DNA of 64,000 bases. Source: Dryas octopetala. Its lineage: Eukaryota; Streptophyta; Magnoliopsida; Rosales; Rosaceae. Below, piece by piece: positions 28,147-40,600 of the stretch. The stretch lies in the NCBI GenBank assembly GCA_963921425.1, contig OY992832.1, positions 17,210,835-17,274,834 on the forward strand, given 5' to 3'. How positions within the stretch are numbered: the first letter of the stretch is position 1; the number at the start of each line of letters is the position of its first letter. A program made the position numbers and the translations under genes. The notes under the pieces were generated by a model. That model did not search any database. It was not told the origin of the DNA and saw only the letters and a list, made by a program, of their open reading frames with translations.

Positions 28147-30662
28147 GGCTGCGGAGACGGTAAGACTGAGAGTTAGAGAGAGAAAGAGAGAGCAAGGAGG
28201 CTGAAGAAGATGGACTTGAAAGTTTGCATATACCTACGTTTCTGGTTTTTTTTCTGTTTTTATTTTTTATTTTTTATCAAAATGGGACTTTTCGGGGTTT
28301 CAGGCCTATTGTAAAAATTCTAGACCCAATGCTAGTCCAAAATGATTTAAGTTAGAATGGGCTTAAACTTTAATGAGTTTGGGCCGGATTTGGATTGGGC
28401 CTTATCAAGTGCACTTTGCATCTAGAGTTTTTTTTGTAAGGTCGAATTACAAGATAAGACTATAAGAGTGATGACAAAAGAGATACGCTGAAATAAAAAA
28501 TGTTTAGCTAGTTCATTTAAAAGCTTAATAAAAAGTTAAAAACCACTTCGAACGCTCGTCTATAATGCAATTGTTACTAGATGTCAGTTACAAGTTACAA
28601 CCCATTATGTTGAAAGAAAAAAAAATGTTTAGCCAGTTCACGCAAACACTTTGAAAGCTTGTTTGTCAATTAGAACTCATATTTAAGTAAAAAAGAAGTC
28701 ATTTACATGGGGTTTTTAGCAGAGATGGACCTCTTCAAGGGCTAGGGTGGGCTACATTTTTTGGCAAAAAAAATAGAAGCTTGTAGTAATATTAGACTAT
28801 TAGTCCAATAACTCAATATTCAATTGTTGATATACACCCAATAGCCTACTCATAATATAATAGCCTAATAACTCCTTTTGAATCTCTAAATTTAGAGTTA
28901 GCTTTTTGATTTATGGTTTTAATTTAGGGTTCTAAATTTTAAAATTAGGGCTTTCAATTTTAATTAAGAATTCTAAAATTTTAAGTTAGGGAATGTTTGA
29001 GTTTGTTATAATATGTTATAGAACTATTAATTTTTTTAGTTGTTGATATGTTGTTAATTTATTTTACTAAATAGACATTAGTTTTTTAATTGATCACATA
29101 ATAGACAATTCTAATATTTCGCACATTATTTATAATTTCAAAATGTGTCCTCTATTTTTGAATTATATTATGAACTTGTTAGAACAAGAAAATTATATTG
29201 GTTGATTGAAAAATTGATTCGTTTTGTGTTGACTCTTCTTGTTTCGACGAGAACAATTGAGCGAACATTCTCATCCATGAAATTTATTAAAAATTGACTT
29301 TGAAACAAGATATGTGTTGATGCAAATTTCTGTAAGATAGATGCAACAACTTAGAAATGATGACTTGGCTGATCCGAAGCCTTGCTGGATGATGACGTGA
29401 GATCTTCCTGTATGAGAAACAAGATCAAAGGAGATGGACCGGTGTGGTACCAGCCTAACACGCTCCGATGATGAAGTCAGTGATGTGTGTTTGATGATAT
29501 TAATTTGAATATGAGTGAGGAAGAACAAGGGATGAACTTGGGAGAATGGGAAGAACAAGGTAAAATGTTCTGGGTTTATTCTCAGCAAGTTGGGTATGCT
29601 CTTGGGTGAGTGAAAGTTTTGTGTAAGTGTTTCTCTGGTGAAAGATTGGTAGCTAGATCCTTGATTTTGTGCATATAAGTTGATATATATATATGCAAAG
29701 GAGATTGTGATGAGTAAGTTACCTGCATGTGATTGGCTGGTTAAGAGAGATCCACTCGTTCGGTTGTGAACAGTGTGGCATGCACAGCCACCCACCTCTT
29801 TTGCATTCAATGTTGCATTGAATGCAAGTATGGAGGATTCAGGTGAACTGCCTCAATAGTCATGAATGTGAGCTGGAAAGTCCCATTTGTCAGAAGATCT
29901 TATCAGGTGCATTTAAGTGTGGCGGTTCGTCCCAACGTGATCTTCCTTGGAATGGCGGCGGGAAGCCGAGCCGATTCAGACACATGTTCTTATGCGCGTA
30001 CATGAAGTCCATGTGTGATCGGGTCGGACAAGGACTTTCGAACCGAGCCGATCCAATAGATGGTGATCCTTCCAAGTCAACTGGTTGTCGCTAGTACCCG
30101 AAAGGATGTTCCCTCGGCGCCGAGCCGAGCCGAACTGGGATGACCATGGAAAAAATGAACACTCAATCTTTTGGAAGATCCTCGGTTCGGGTCGGACCGG
30201 GCACGAAGGGCTAGCCGTAGTGATCCGATCTGAGCTGATAGAGGAAGTGCCGAGCTGCGTGATGATGTAGAGGTCAAAGTTTGACCACTAAGAAGTCAAA
30301 CACTGAAGCTAGGTCTGACCGGCCACGTGTCCAGCCATGGTTGGCTGTTGGATCAGTGTGGGTTTATCCACAAACAATATGTGATGAGTTTTTTGCTCAT
30401 TGTATGGTTATCCACATTAAAAAAGATCTTGTTGATACTATCAGTTATGATATGATTTTTATGTTGTGAAGAATCATAAGACACAACTTAAGTAGGTATA
30501 TTTTTTATTGTTTATTAATGAAATTCACTTTGAGTTTTCTTTTATTAAATTGCATTTTAGATCAATGAAGTGTTTTAACAAGTTATTTAAATTTGAAAAG
30601 TGTCATAAAAACAAACGGTATGCTGTGGAAATTTCGATAGCCTTAAAGTTCAACCCACCCCG
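28147..30662. other. Spacer between Pescadillo and the MULE
   Basis: Pescadillo 5' UTR and promoter, then AT-rich DNA. About 29925-30350 is distinctly GC-richer, with repeated CCGAGCCGA / GGTCGGA words, and is probably an old transposon fragment I cannot name. The open frames at 29271-29810 and 29822-30277 are in no known family. Confidence 0.45.
29801..29827. repeat. Perfect short hairpin
   Basis: TTGCATTCAATG, a 3-base loop TTG, then the exact reverse complement CATTGAATGCAA. Confidence 0.9.
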
Positions 30663-30671
30663 TTTTAAATT

Positions 30672-30898
30672 GGGAAAAATTTTCAAAAATGACACGTACT
30701 TTGGGGTCAATCTTAGTTTAGGACACCAGTTTGGGTTTGTGTTAGTTTAGGACATATATTTTGGGTTTGTATCAGTTTGGGATTTTCCGTTACCTCTGTC
30801 AAATCCTCCGTTAAAAACAGACCACGTGACTTGCACCTGACTTATTTTAAAGGACAAAATTGTCACTCCCTAAACCCTAAGACAGATCCAACTGCAAG
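30672..30898 (+). repeat. Left terminal inverted repeat of the MULE
   Basis: 227 bp matching 36145-36371 in reverse complement, with few differences, ending at CAGATCCAACTGCAAG. It probably includes the transposase promoter and binding sites. Confidence 0.95.
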
Positions 30899-31089
30899 AG
30901 ATACTTTAAACAAAAGGGAATTCAGTTTAATGATTTAGAATTCAATCTGGTCGCGCAAAAGTGTTCGCTGGTTAGGGTTTTGGGCTCTTTCTTCTTCAAT
31001 TAAAGGTGTAAAGGGGATTTTGGCTTTCTAATCACTGCGAAAGTGATATCCGCTGCAACAAAAAGTGATATTCTCTGTGGAGATTCGAA

Positions 31090-34000
31090 ATGGAGTACCT
31101 GAGGACAGATGGAGATCCACCCGAATACAGTAAGTTGTCCCCTTAAATGACTGTTTGAAGATTCTCTTTGTGGGGTTTTGTTTCGATAGTTTATGTTGGT
31201 GAATCGATAATGAATTTTTTTTGGCTGGGTCTGTGTGATGTTGTGTTCTGTATTGACTGTCTTTGTCAATTGTGACCCATTTGTTAATTGGAATTGCTAG
31301 GCCGTGCACCCCATATGTTCAAACATTTTTGACCTTTTATGCTTTATTATTGTCTTTATGGGAGATGGGACCAGAGATGTTGAATAAATAATTGAAAGTA
31401 ATGGGAATCCTACATGGTCTGCTATGGTGGGCGTAGAGTAAAATATTGATAGGTGTAGTATAAATGAAACTCCTGGTTTGGTATGGTGTAACATTTGAGT
31501 CATGTTGGGATTGCTACTGGATTAGAATAATGTAAAGGGGATTAGAAGAATGTCGTAGGGTTTACTAATTAGAATAATGTATTTATTGTAGTTTAGACTC
31601 TGATTTTGTTTTACTTTAGGATTTACTACTTAGAATAATGTCTTTATTTTTGCATGTTCTACATTAGTGCATATGACTTTGAACACTGTTAATAAGCATG
31701 ACATGGCTTTATTTCTGGCAGGTAATCCAGACCATTTCACTTTAGAATTTCACCATGGTGGTAGGCTAGTGAACTTAAATGCTGATGGTAGTGAAAAGAG
31801 ATATGTTGGTGGCATGATCACTTGGGGGGATTATGCCAACATTGACTATATGTCTTTACTGGAGATGGATGGTCTAGCTAAGTTATTAGGGTACAATGAA
31901 AACATTGTATATTATTACAAGAAACTAGGACATCCAGAAGACAGAGGGTGGGTAGCTGCTATAAGTGATGCTTGTATATTGAGACTATGTGGTTTTCAAA
32001 CACCTCAGAGAGTGGCTGTGGTGTATTTCTGTCATCCAGGGAACCTAAATACTGGTGCACAACAAGTAGTGCATGAACCAAAGCCAATACAATTGTCTGA
32101 TGGCTCTGAACCAGAGGTTAATGCTGATGAGGGACTATGTGAGAATGAGGCATTTGGAGAGTTTGATGCAGAGCCATCAGTCAACCAACAAGGAGAGGTA
32201 CATGTTGGAGGTTATGAAGATGAGAATGCCGAGGTGCCTGAGGAGGAAGGTGGTGAAGGAAGAAACTCTGCAAGTGAGGATGAAAACGATGAGGATAAAA
32301 CAGATGAGGATGATTTTGATTATGTGGATAGTGACTATCAGCAGAGTGAAGATGAAACAAATTGGGATGATGATGTGGACCCTGAGGTTCATAGTGATGA
32401 TGATGGTGGGGGTTTTGGTGAGTTTGACTCTGAGGACATGGCTGATTCTGACAACATGGGGAGTGTACAAAGTTCATCAGATGACTTTGAATAAGATGAT
32501 GTTCCAAGGAAGAGACCTAGGGTAAAGCCACCAAGGCTTACTGTTTTTAGAAAAGATGTGGATATAAAAGATCCTAAATTTACATTGGGTCAGTATTTTG
32601 CATCTATGGAGGTATTCAAAGAAGCTATTAAGGAATACTCCATATTGAATGATAGAGAGCTGAGTTTTAAGAAGAACCATGCAAAGTGGTGTAGAGTAGG
32701 GTGTGCACCACACTGTCCTTGGCATATCCATGCTGTCAAGGATAACAAGAGTGACAATGTGATTATGAGACAGTTCCTTGATGAGCATACTTGCACAGGT
32801 CCTAGATATAACTGTCATATCAATGCAAAATGGTTGGCTAAAAGATATGGGGATGATTTTAGGACCAATCCTAAATGGGATGTTGGGGCTTTCCAAGAGC
32901 AAATCTTGAAGCAATTCAATGTAGAGGTTACTAGGACAGTGTGCTACACAGCTAGAAGGCTTGCCTTCAAGAACATTCAGGGACAGATTGAGGAGCAATT
33001 TGGCATGCTGTGGGATTATGCTGAGGAGTTACAAAGGACGAATGAAAACACAACTGTCAAGATTCAAAGTAACCTTCTTCCTGGGGATCAACCACAGTTC
33101 CAGATAATGTATATATGCTTTGGTGCATGCAAGAGGGCCTTCATTGATGGATGTAGACCTGTGATAGGTATGGATGGGTGCTTCCTTAAGGGACCTCACA
33201 AGGGGCAGCTTTTGGCTGCCATAGGGGTGGATGCTAACAATGGAATGGTTCCATTGGCATATGCAGTTGTGTAAATCGAAAACAGAGACAGTTGGGGGTG
33301 GTTTATGCAGCACTTGATTATGGATTTGAACTTGGAGAATTCACACCATTATGTGATACTGAGTGACAAACAAAAGGGTTTAATTGATGCAGTGAAGGAC
33401 TTGCTTCCCAATGCAGAACACAAGCATTGTGTCAAGCATTTGGGGGAGAACTTCAGAAAGAAGTTTCCGAGCCTCTTATTGAAAGAGATTTTTCAGAGTG
33501 CAGCAAGGTCAACTTATGAGGCAAAGTGGAGGTCAGAGATGAACAAGATGAAGGAAATAGATGGTGAGACATACAAGTGGTTTGATGATAAGCCTCCACA
33601 CAATTGGAGCAAGGCATTCTTCAAAACAGAAGCAAAGTGTGATTTGATTCTAAACAACCTATGCGAGTCATTCAATGCAGCAATCTTAAAAGCAAGGGAC
33701 CAGCCAATACTTACCTTGCTTGAGAGGCTGAGAATGTATGTAATGTTGCTTTTTGCAAGAAGAAGAGAGCAAGCTCAGAAGTGGAAATATCAACTAGGGC
33801 CAAGGATTAGAGGCATAATTGACAAACGAAAGAAGGACTGTTGTATGTGTAGGGCTTTTTGGTGTGGTGGAAAAAAATATCAAGTAATCACAGATGAGCA
33901 TCAGTATGCAGTTGATTTGGATCTCAAAACATGCTCTTGCAGGCAGTGGGATGTAAGTGGTATACCTTGTTGCCATGCAATATCATCTATTTGGAAGCAT

Positions 34001-34855
34001 GGCAGGGACCTTACAATTGAAGAATTCACATATGAAAAGTATCATGTTACTGCTTACCAGGCAACATATGCACCAATGATTAACCCTATGTCTGGGAAAG
34101 ACCAGTGGATTAGAACAGGAAAGCCACCACTCAAGCCTCCATGCTATAAGAAGCAAGCAGGAAGACCCAAGAAAGTAAGGGCCATAGATTCAAATGAACC
34201 AAAGAAGCCACCAAATCCAACAAAATTGATAAGGTTTGATGTCACCATTACCTGCAAGAAATGTGGTAAGGAGGGTCACAATTCAAGGACCTGTGGGAGA
34301 GAAAATGATGTACAAAAGAAGGTACCAAACTGACTGTGTGTGCTTAACTGACATATTCATTGACTAGATTTGAAAATAACTGATGACTCTTTTTGGTGTG
34401 TGCTTTGCTTTCTGTATGCAGGGAAAGAGGAAGGTTGAAGGTGATGGACAAGAGCAAGGCCAGGACCAAGACCAACAAGCCAAGAAGGTGATCTAAGTCA
34501 AGAGCCTTGTTATTTTGTTATCTTTTTAATTGCAGTCAGAACACATTATTTATGGACTTGAGTTTGCTTGCAGGTAAGAAAGAAACCCCAAATTCGAAGA
34601 CTAAGGTCTAGGCATGCAATGCAGCAATCAAAAAAGGCTTCACTAAGACCACCATCTGCAGGTTCATCCAACTCCCAAACCAGAGAAGTGTCATCTCAAC
34701 CATCATCCTCTGTGAGACCACAATCCCAACCAACATTCATTTTGCCACAAAGTTCATCACAACCTTGTCCTTCAAATGTGACTGCCTCTGTGCTCCCCCA
34801 AAAAAGGTTCAAATCATCTGTCAAGAAGAAATCATTAAGGTCGAGGATCCCATGA
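31090..34855 (+). pseudogene. MuDR-family transposase with two in-frame stop codons
   Basis: DDE transposase of the MULE. Inferred exons: 31090-31129 (MEYLRTDGDPPEY), 31722-34321, 34422-34487 and 34574-34855; 996 codons in one phase. Order: MuDR N-terminal domain (FTLEFHHGGRLVNL), a very acidic linker (about 32130-32490), then the catalytic core with Asp at 33173 (GMDGCFLKG), Asp at 33365 (LSDKQKG) and Glu at 33665 (NNLCESFNAA). A SWIM zinc finger (CSCRQWDVSGIPCCH) and a CCHC knuckle (CKKCGKEGHNSRTC, 34252-34293) follow. TAA codons at 32492 and 33272 interrupt an otherwise intact frame with no frameshift. The second falls where related transposases have an acidic residue. All catalytic residues are retained. 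If the stops are real, this copy makes only fragments. Confidence 0.9.
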
Positions 34856-36144
34856 AGACAATACTGATATGTTGTATTCTGAAATTTCTGAAATGTAGTT
34901 TGAAGTTAGGATGATCACAAGGTTTTTTGTGTGCAGGTTTTAGGAATATGACCACAAGGTTTTTTTGAGTTGTACTACTGCTTTTGGGTTAAACATTTTA
35001 CTTTTGGGTTGGAATTCTGTTTGTGTGAAGTTGGTTAAACATCTTACTTTTGGTTAAACATTTTACATTGTCATGATTAGCTATATGTTGTACTTAATGG
35101 GATGACAATGTATGGAACCATTTTTGGCTTCAAGTAGTTTGGAATGCTTTCCTTTGAATGCATATATAACAGGTCTAATTTGATTTTTGTCCATATGACT
35201 TGTCTTGGATTGAAAATATAAGGCTCATTTGCATTTCGAATGAAATCAACTTATTTTTGGTGTTGCAAAATAAATGGTCAATTCTTCCTTTTAAGAGGTT
35301 TATGTGTTTATCTTCAATCCAATTTGATACAATCCAACAAAAAAAAGGTACCAAGACCAGCAAATTGCCAAAATATCCTTTCATTTAAACTTAAACATTG
35401 CCATTACAATATAAGGCAATCTGAAATGTCTGGCCATACACAACACAAAACCAGATAGCCTTAATCTATTCCATTCAACCCAAAACGGATAGCCTTGATC
35501 TATTCTATTCAACCCTAGAATATTAACAACCCGAAAATACAAAAACCCGAAAATACTCCATTCAACATTTATGGTCCATTGCTTTTGTCATTCATCCAGG
35601 AAAACACAAAAACCAACCAAGACAATATCAAACAAAACCAGAGCTTCTTCACCCTTGCTTGACCTCGATCAACCTATGTCTCCAGCAAACTTTGTTTCCT
35701 TAGCAATCCAGGTATCACTTGCCTTGACCTTGCACACATGGGAGGATCAACCCATCTGAAAAAATCACATCCTCCCCTGGGTTTCTGCAAATAAAAACAT
35801 AAATTACTTACCTAAACAACCCATATTAATCTACATGTGTAACGAAAATCAAACAAACACAGAGCTTTTATACACCCTACCCTGGAACAGCCATCGAACC
35901 TTCTACCAGGGTTTGCATCAGTCCAAGCCGTGATCCTTGCAGCTGGAAAACCACAATAGCAGTACCTCCGACCCACCGGTTCCATCATCGCAAGTATGTT
36001 ATTCAAAACTCAAAACCTCTATTTTATTCTCAAATGAGCAGAATTTTGTGTTTTTATAGAGACTTAAGGTCAGATTTTAGGGGGAAATCCCAGAAAATTG
36101 GAGGGATTCAATGTTCTGTGGCGGGAAGACGAACGGGGTAGATG
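34856..36144. other. MULE 3' region without a recognised gene
   Basis: Transposase 3' UTR and subterminal DNA. A short antisense frame at 35812-36006 (MNNILAMMEPVGRRYCYCGF then PAARITAWTDANPGRRF) has a GRF-zinc-finger-like look (CYCG...RRFDGC) but is only 64 codons. It may be a captured fragment. Confidence 0.4.
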
Positions 36145-36371
36145 CTTGCAGTTGGATCTGTCTTAGGGTTTAAGGAGTGACAATTTTGCCCTTTAAAATA
36201 AGTCAGGTGCAAGTCACGTGGTCTGTTTTTAACGGAGGATTTGACAGAGGTGACGGAAAATCCCAAACTGATACAAACCCAAAATATATGTGCTAAACTA
36301 ACACAAACCCAAACTGGTGTCCTAAACTAAGATTGACCCCAAAGTACGTGTCCTTTTTGAAAATTTTTCCC
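36145..36371 (-). repeat. Right terminal inverted repeat of the MULE
   Basis: Reverse-complement partner of 30672-30898, ending AAAATTTTTCCC before the target duplication. Confidence 0.95.
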
Positions 36372-36642
36372 TTTTAAATTCTTGGGTCCGCCCCTTATTT
36401 TTAGACATACTTGTGGAATGTTATTGTCTTGTCATTTATACAACTATAAGATAATGATACACACAAGTCCAAATAAGAATAAAATCTTTTTAAAAAAAAT
36501 TATGAATTGTTACTATTAACAATGAGAGAAATTTGTCCGCGTAAGTTTAATAGTGTGGACATGTTTAACATAAAAATAACTAGGAGTGCACCTACTCTTG
36601 GCCAAAAAAAAAAAAACTAGGAGTGCACCTACTTAATAGAAA

Positions 36643-36844
36643 CAGTAGTGCTAGATATACCACATTTTTATACCATAATTTCATACCACCTTATGTGTCA
36701 ACTTACATGGCATTCATACATTGGATACTAAAAAATAAAAATAAAAATCCAAAAAGAAAAAGAAAAACTTTGTCCAATAAAGTAATGACACGTGAGATGG
36801 TATAAGAATGTGGTATAAGAAATGTGGTAAGAATAGCATTATTC
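36643..36844. mobile_element. 202-bp MITE with 9-bp target duplication
   Basis: The inverted ends share GCTA...TACCACATTT and TTATACCA words (left CAGTAGTGCTAGATATACCA, right reverse complement GAATAATGCTATTCTTACCA). A perfect 9-bp direct repeat, TAATAGAAA, flanks it (36634-36642 and 36845-36853), suggesting a Mutator-type MITE. Confidence 0.8.
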
Positions 36845-36853
36845 TAATAGAAA

Positions 36854-37659
36854 ACAAGCCAAAGAGGATTACATATAATGGAAAGTTAAAATGGACTTAT
36901 GCATCATTTTGTATTTTTTTATTTAAGAAATATGAAGGACAATAATTGAACATTTGTTGTGAATGTGAAGCAAAAATGTTTTATTAGATGATGTCCTTTG
37001 TTGTATTATATTAGAGAGAATCAAACTCTAAACTTATTTTAATTTTAACCAATAACCCTACTCATTCTTCACTAATTGGGTTAATCCCGGAGATTTAGAT
37101 ATGTCTTATTTGTCTAATCTTTTGATAATTTTATTTATTTAATAAGAGAAATGAACTGAAATCAGGGAATTTTAAATTTGTTTTAAAAGTACAAGGAAAA
37201 TGCTTATTGTCCGAAAATATTAAAAAAAAAAAAAGTGTCCAGATAAATAACATCTTTTAAAGTACACATAGTAGATTTTGTATAGCACTATAATGCTTAG
37301 TATTATTAAAAATAAAAATAAAACAAAAAGTGGACATTCCATCACCTTTGATAGAGTCGGTTAATAATCGGACGGCTAAGAAAGTTAGGGAAAGGAAGAT
37401 TGCAAGTCCAACGAACAGTACGGACGGGAAAGAGAGCAAGGTCCCGTTAGCCAATAACAAAAACACTATAGCGAGAAGCAGAGAGGCGATCTTGAGGTTC
37501 CGAAGCTCCCCTCTGCTTCTTCTCCATCAATCTCTTTCTCTGTTCTTGTCCGAATCTCAGAAACAAAACACCAACAACTCCAATAACAAGGAAGCATAAG
37601 AAACCAGAGCCGCAAGCGAAGCTATTGTGAAGAGAGAGAGCGACAGAGGGGGAGAGAGG
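36854..37659. other. Upstream region of the eIF4B-like gene
   Basis: AT-rich spacer, then a GA/CT-rich 5' leader (about 37480-37659), common in constitutively expressed plant genes. No separate gene. Confidence 0.5.
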
Positions 37660-40600
37660 ATGTCGAAGAAGAAAGTGAGCGGGAATACTATGACGCTCAA
37701 GGACTTCCATGGCGGTTCTATTCCCTCTGATCTCCCTCTCCCCTCAGCTCCTGGTGTGTAAGTCCCTTTTACCCTTTTCCTTGTTCTTTCATTCATCATC
37801 GTTCTTATTATTATTTTTTATTGCTCTGAAAAACCATGTAAAAAGAGAATCCCTATTGCTTTTGATTCAATCTGTAATTCTTTGCTTTTAGATCTAGACC
37901 CATTGGATCCAATGTCACTGTAACCAAAACCCTAGTTGATTTTTCAAACCAAATTTGGATTTTTTTTTTTATTTGCAGAATTGTTAGGCCAATGGATCGT
38001 TCTGCTTATGACCGACCCACTTCTTGGGGAAACCCGATGGGGCGGTCAGATAACCGGTCCCGGCCCCATACGTCTCCCGCCACGAGGCATTTTGATGATA
38101 AAACTCCATTTCTCACTCATTCCGTGCACATTGGCCGGAACTTTGATGAGGATGAGCGCAAGCCCCTTGATGGTGTCTCGGCTCCACGCCGGATGATCAG
38201 CGATGATAGCATTCGGGTGTCCCCAACCCGTGCTGAGCACAAACCGGAGTTTGTGTCTGCTGGGGGCTTATCAGGTGCGCAGGGTTGGGCTCCAGCACCG
38301 CAATCCCCGAGGGGTGCTGTGAGTTCTTACTTGGAGAGGGTTAGTGAGGCGACCCATGTGGGGGTTAATTCTCAAAGTGGCAATGGTAGGCGTGGGGCTG
38401 GTGGGGCTTATCCAAATGCCTGGGCTGTGAGAAAGGAGATGGCAGGTGTTACTGAGCCGGTTCAATCTGCTTGGTCTGGACAAAGTGCTGTTGTAAAGTT
38501 GGCTCATGCCAGTGCACTTGAGAAGGTGTCTTCAGGTAGATGGCAATCAAAGCCTTCAAACCCTTATCAGACAAATATCGAGGTTGCTAGATCTCCTGAA
38601 GCAGAGAGTGGTTTACGTTCCAAGGGTTATGGTAATGACACTTACAATAGGATGGATGGGATGGTTGAGAGGGAACCGTATGATGCGACCTTGTCAAGGC
38701 ATGTTGAAAGGGGTCTACAAATTGATGATGTCGTAAAGGGTGCTACAAAGGAGTTGCCTGATTATGACAGGGCTAGGGCCCCTATTATTTCAGAAGTAAA
38801 AGAGAGGAGCCCAACTGTTTATAGTAACAGGGTTCAAACTGCTCAGGCTGATGGGAAATTTGGTCAGACTGAATTGCAGCCCTCAGCACCTTCAGAACCT
38901 GTAGAGCGACCTAAATTGAAGTTACTACCAAGAACAAAGCCAGCGGAGATTTTGGAAGCTCTAGTTGTTGATCATACACAGGTATTAACATGGTTAAATG
39001 TGTGTACGTGTGTTAGAGTATTTTGTCTGTCAAATATAAGGGTCCACATTGCACTAAATGTACTAACTTCTCTTTTTTTGGCTGAGTATAGGGGTACCAG
39101 AGGGTGACTGACTCCAGTCATGTTGAAACTGCCAATGAAGTGTATGGAAATATGAATTCTGCAAAACCCGGTTCAGCAGGCACTGAAAGGGGGAAACAGG
39201 CAGTGGAGCGTCCAAAATTGAATTTAAAGCCCCGGTCTCAACCTCAATTGGATGCGAAGACTGAAAGAGACAGGTCCGAAATATGTTTTTGATTTCTCCA
39301 CCAATGCTTTGATTGTGGTTTTCTTTTTGTCTATTCTATGCCTTTTCTTTGTTTTAAAAAAATTAAGAGGATGAATGCAATGACATAAAGCTGAGTGAAA
39401 CATGAGAGATCTTTTCCCAAATCACAATATTGAAATTTATCAAACTCAGAAGAACCTTCAGTACTGTGTATCACAACCTAAATTATGAACTATTAAACCT
39501 ATGAACACAGTGTTCATTATATGGCTTCTATTTTCTTTAAATATTTATTTAATCTGTTTTATAAACTTGAAAAGTAAGTCCCATGATGAACCTGTGTTAT
39601 TAATGTCGTGTAATATTGCAATACTATATAATATATGTTCCCCTCTCTTTCCCTCTCTCCCTTTGCCAAATTTGCTGAAGGTACTTTTTAATAGCCATTG
39701 CGGTAAGGCAAGGAGAGAGATTATATGAATGAAAATTATTCATATTCTGTTTAAAGAACATTATTATTATGACGTTAGTCTGTGAAACTTATCCATATAT
39801 CATTGTTTGAAACACGTGGGAGTAGCATAGGGAACTGATTTATCATGTGACTATTTGAGAGTAGAATGTAGGGGTTTAAAATAGAGGCATATGTGCAACA
39901 TAATTTAGCATATGCTTAATTTTTTATGAGGATTATTATTTTCTGTTCTGCTCCCAAAGCCAAATCTGATCGGCTATAGAAATTCCATTGTTGTTTTGTT
40001 TTTTCTCACCACCTTATTTCATCTACTCTACATCCATTTCACTATTTGATTGATAGAAGAAATGCACTTTTCTGGCACTAGGCTTCTCTAAAAAGCTTCT
40101 ATTGAACTTTTGTGATATGTATGTTTATTTCTATAAATAGGCCACACTTTCTTTGCATTTCTTAAATAATAATGTTGTTTAGTCATACTGGTAGATGTCT
40201 GTTAACTAATGGGAACCAGGCAGGCTGTAGTTTTTTAATCCTGGTGAGGTCTTCTATGCAAGACCATCAGCATTTCAAGTCACTTCCATGCTAATTACTT
40301 GTAACACCCCCGGCCACGTGAGGTATCCTGGACGGCCTCATAGAGCACTGGCTATGCAGTTTCCCTGTCCCACATTTATTGGGTAATTACTGGGGAGAAT
40401 CCCCTGGAGTTGCCCAAAAAGGTTGGCTTGATTTGAGGCCAGAATGATTGCTTTATTTAGCAAGCTCCTGGCCATTAAATCAATCTTTTGGGGGTTGGTT
40501 ATGCGTATGTGTGATTTCTTAATGTAACATAAGTTATGCTTTTTACTGTGTTGTGTGTATCATTAAAAAGGGAAATAAATGGTTTTAAAATTTGGCTTCC

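Larger units (their letters stand above)
30672..36371 (+). mobile_element. Full-length MuDR-type MULE with transposase gene
   Basis: A 5700-bp element with terminal inverted repeats of 227 bp (30672-30898 and 36145-36371), starting GGGAAAAATTTTCAAAAA. It is flanked by a perfect 9-bp target duplication, TTTTAAATT (30663-30671 and 36372-36380). It contains one spliced transposase gene (31090-34855). The right 1.3 kb (34856-36144) holds no second convincing gene. Clean ends and near-identical repeats suggest a fairly young insertion. Its termini define the same family as the Pack-MULE at 1175. Confidence 0.95.

Noticed and set aside
29271..29810. 179-codon minus-strand frame
   Set aside because: No recognisable motif, low-complexity AT-rich DNA, no splice partner.
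32181..32507. His-rich frame antisense to the transposase
   Set aside because: Shadow of the acidic GAT/GAG-rich linker on the + strand.
40300..40480. GC-rich block in eIF4B-like intron 3 as a possible gene or 5S-derived TRIM element
   Set aside because: No open frame, no 5S box A/C motifs that I could recognise, and no terminal repeats.
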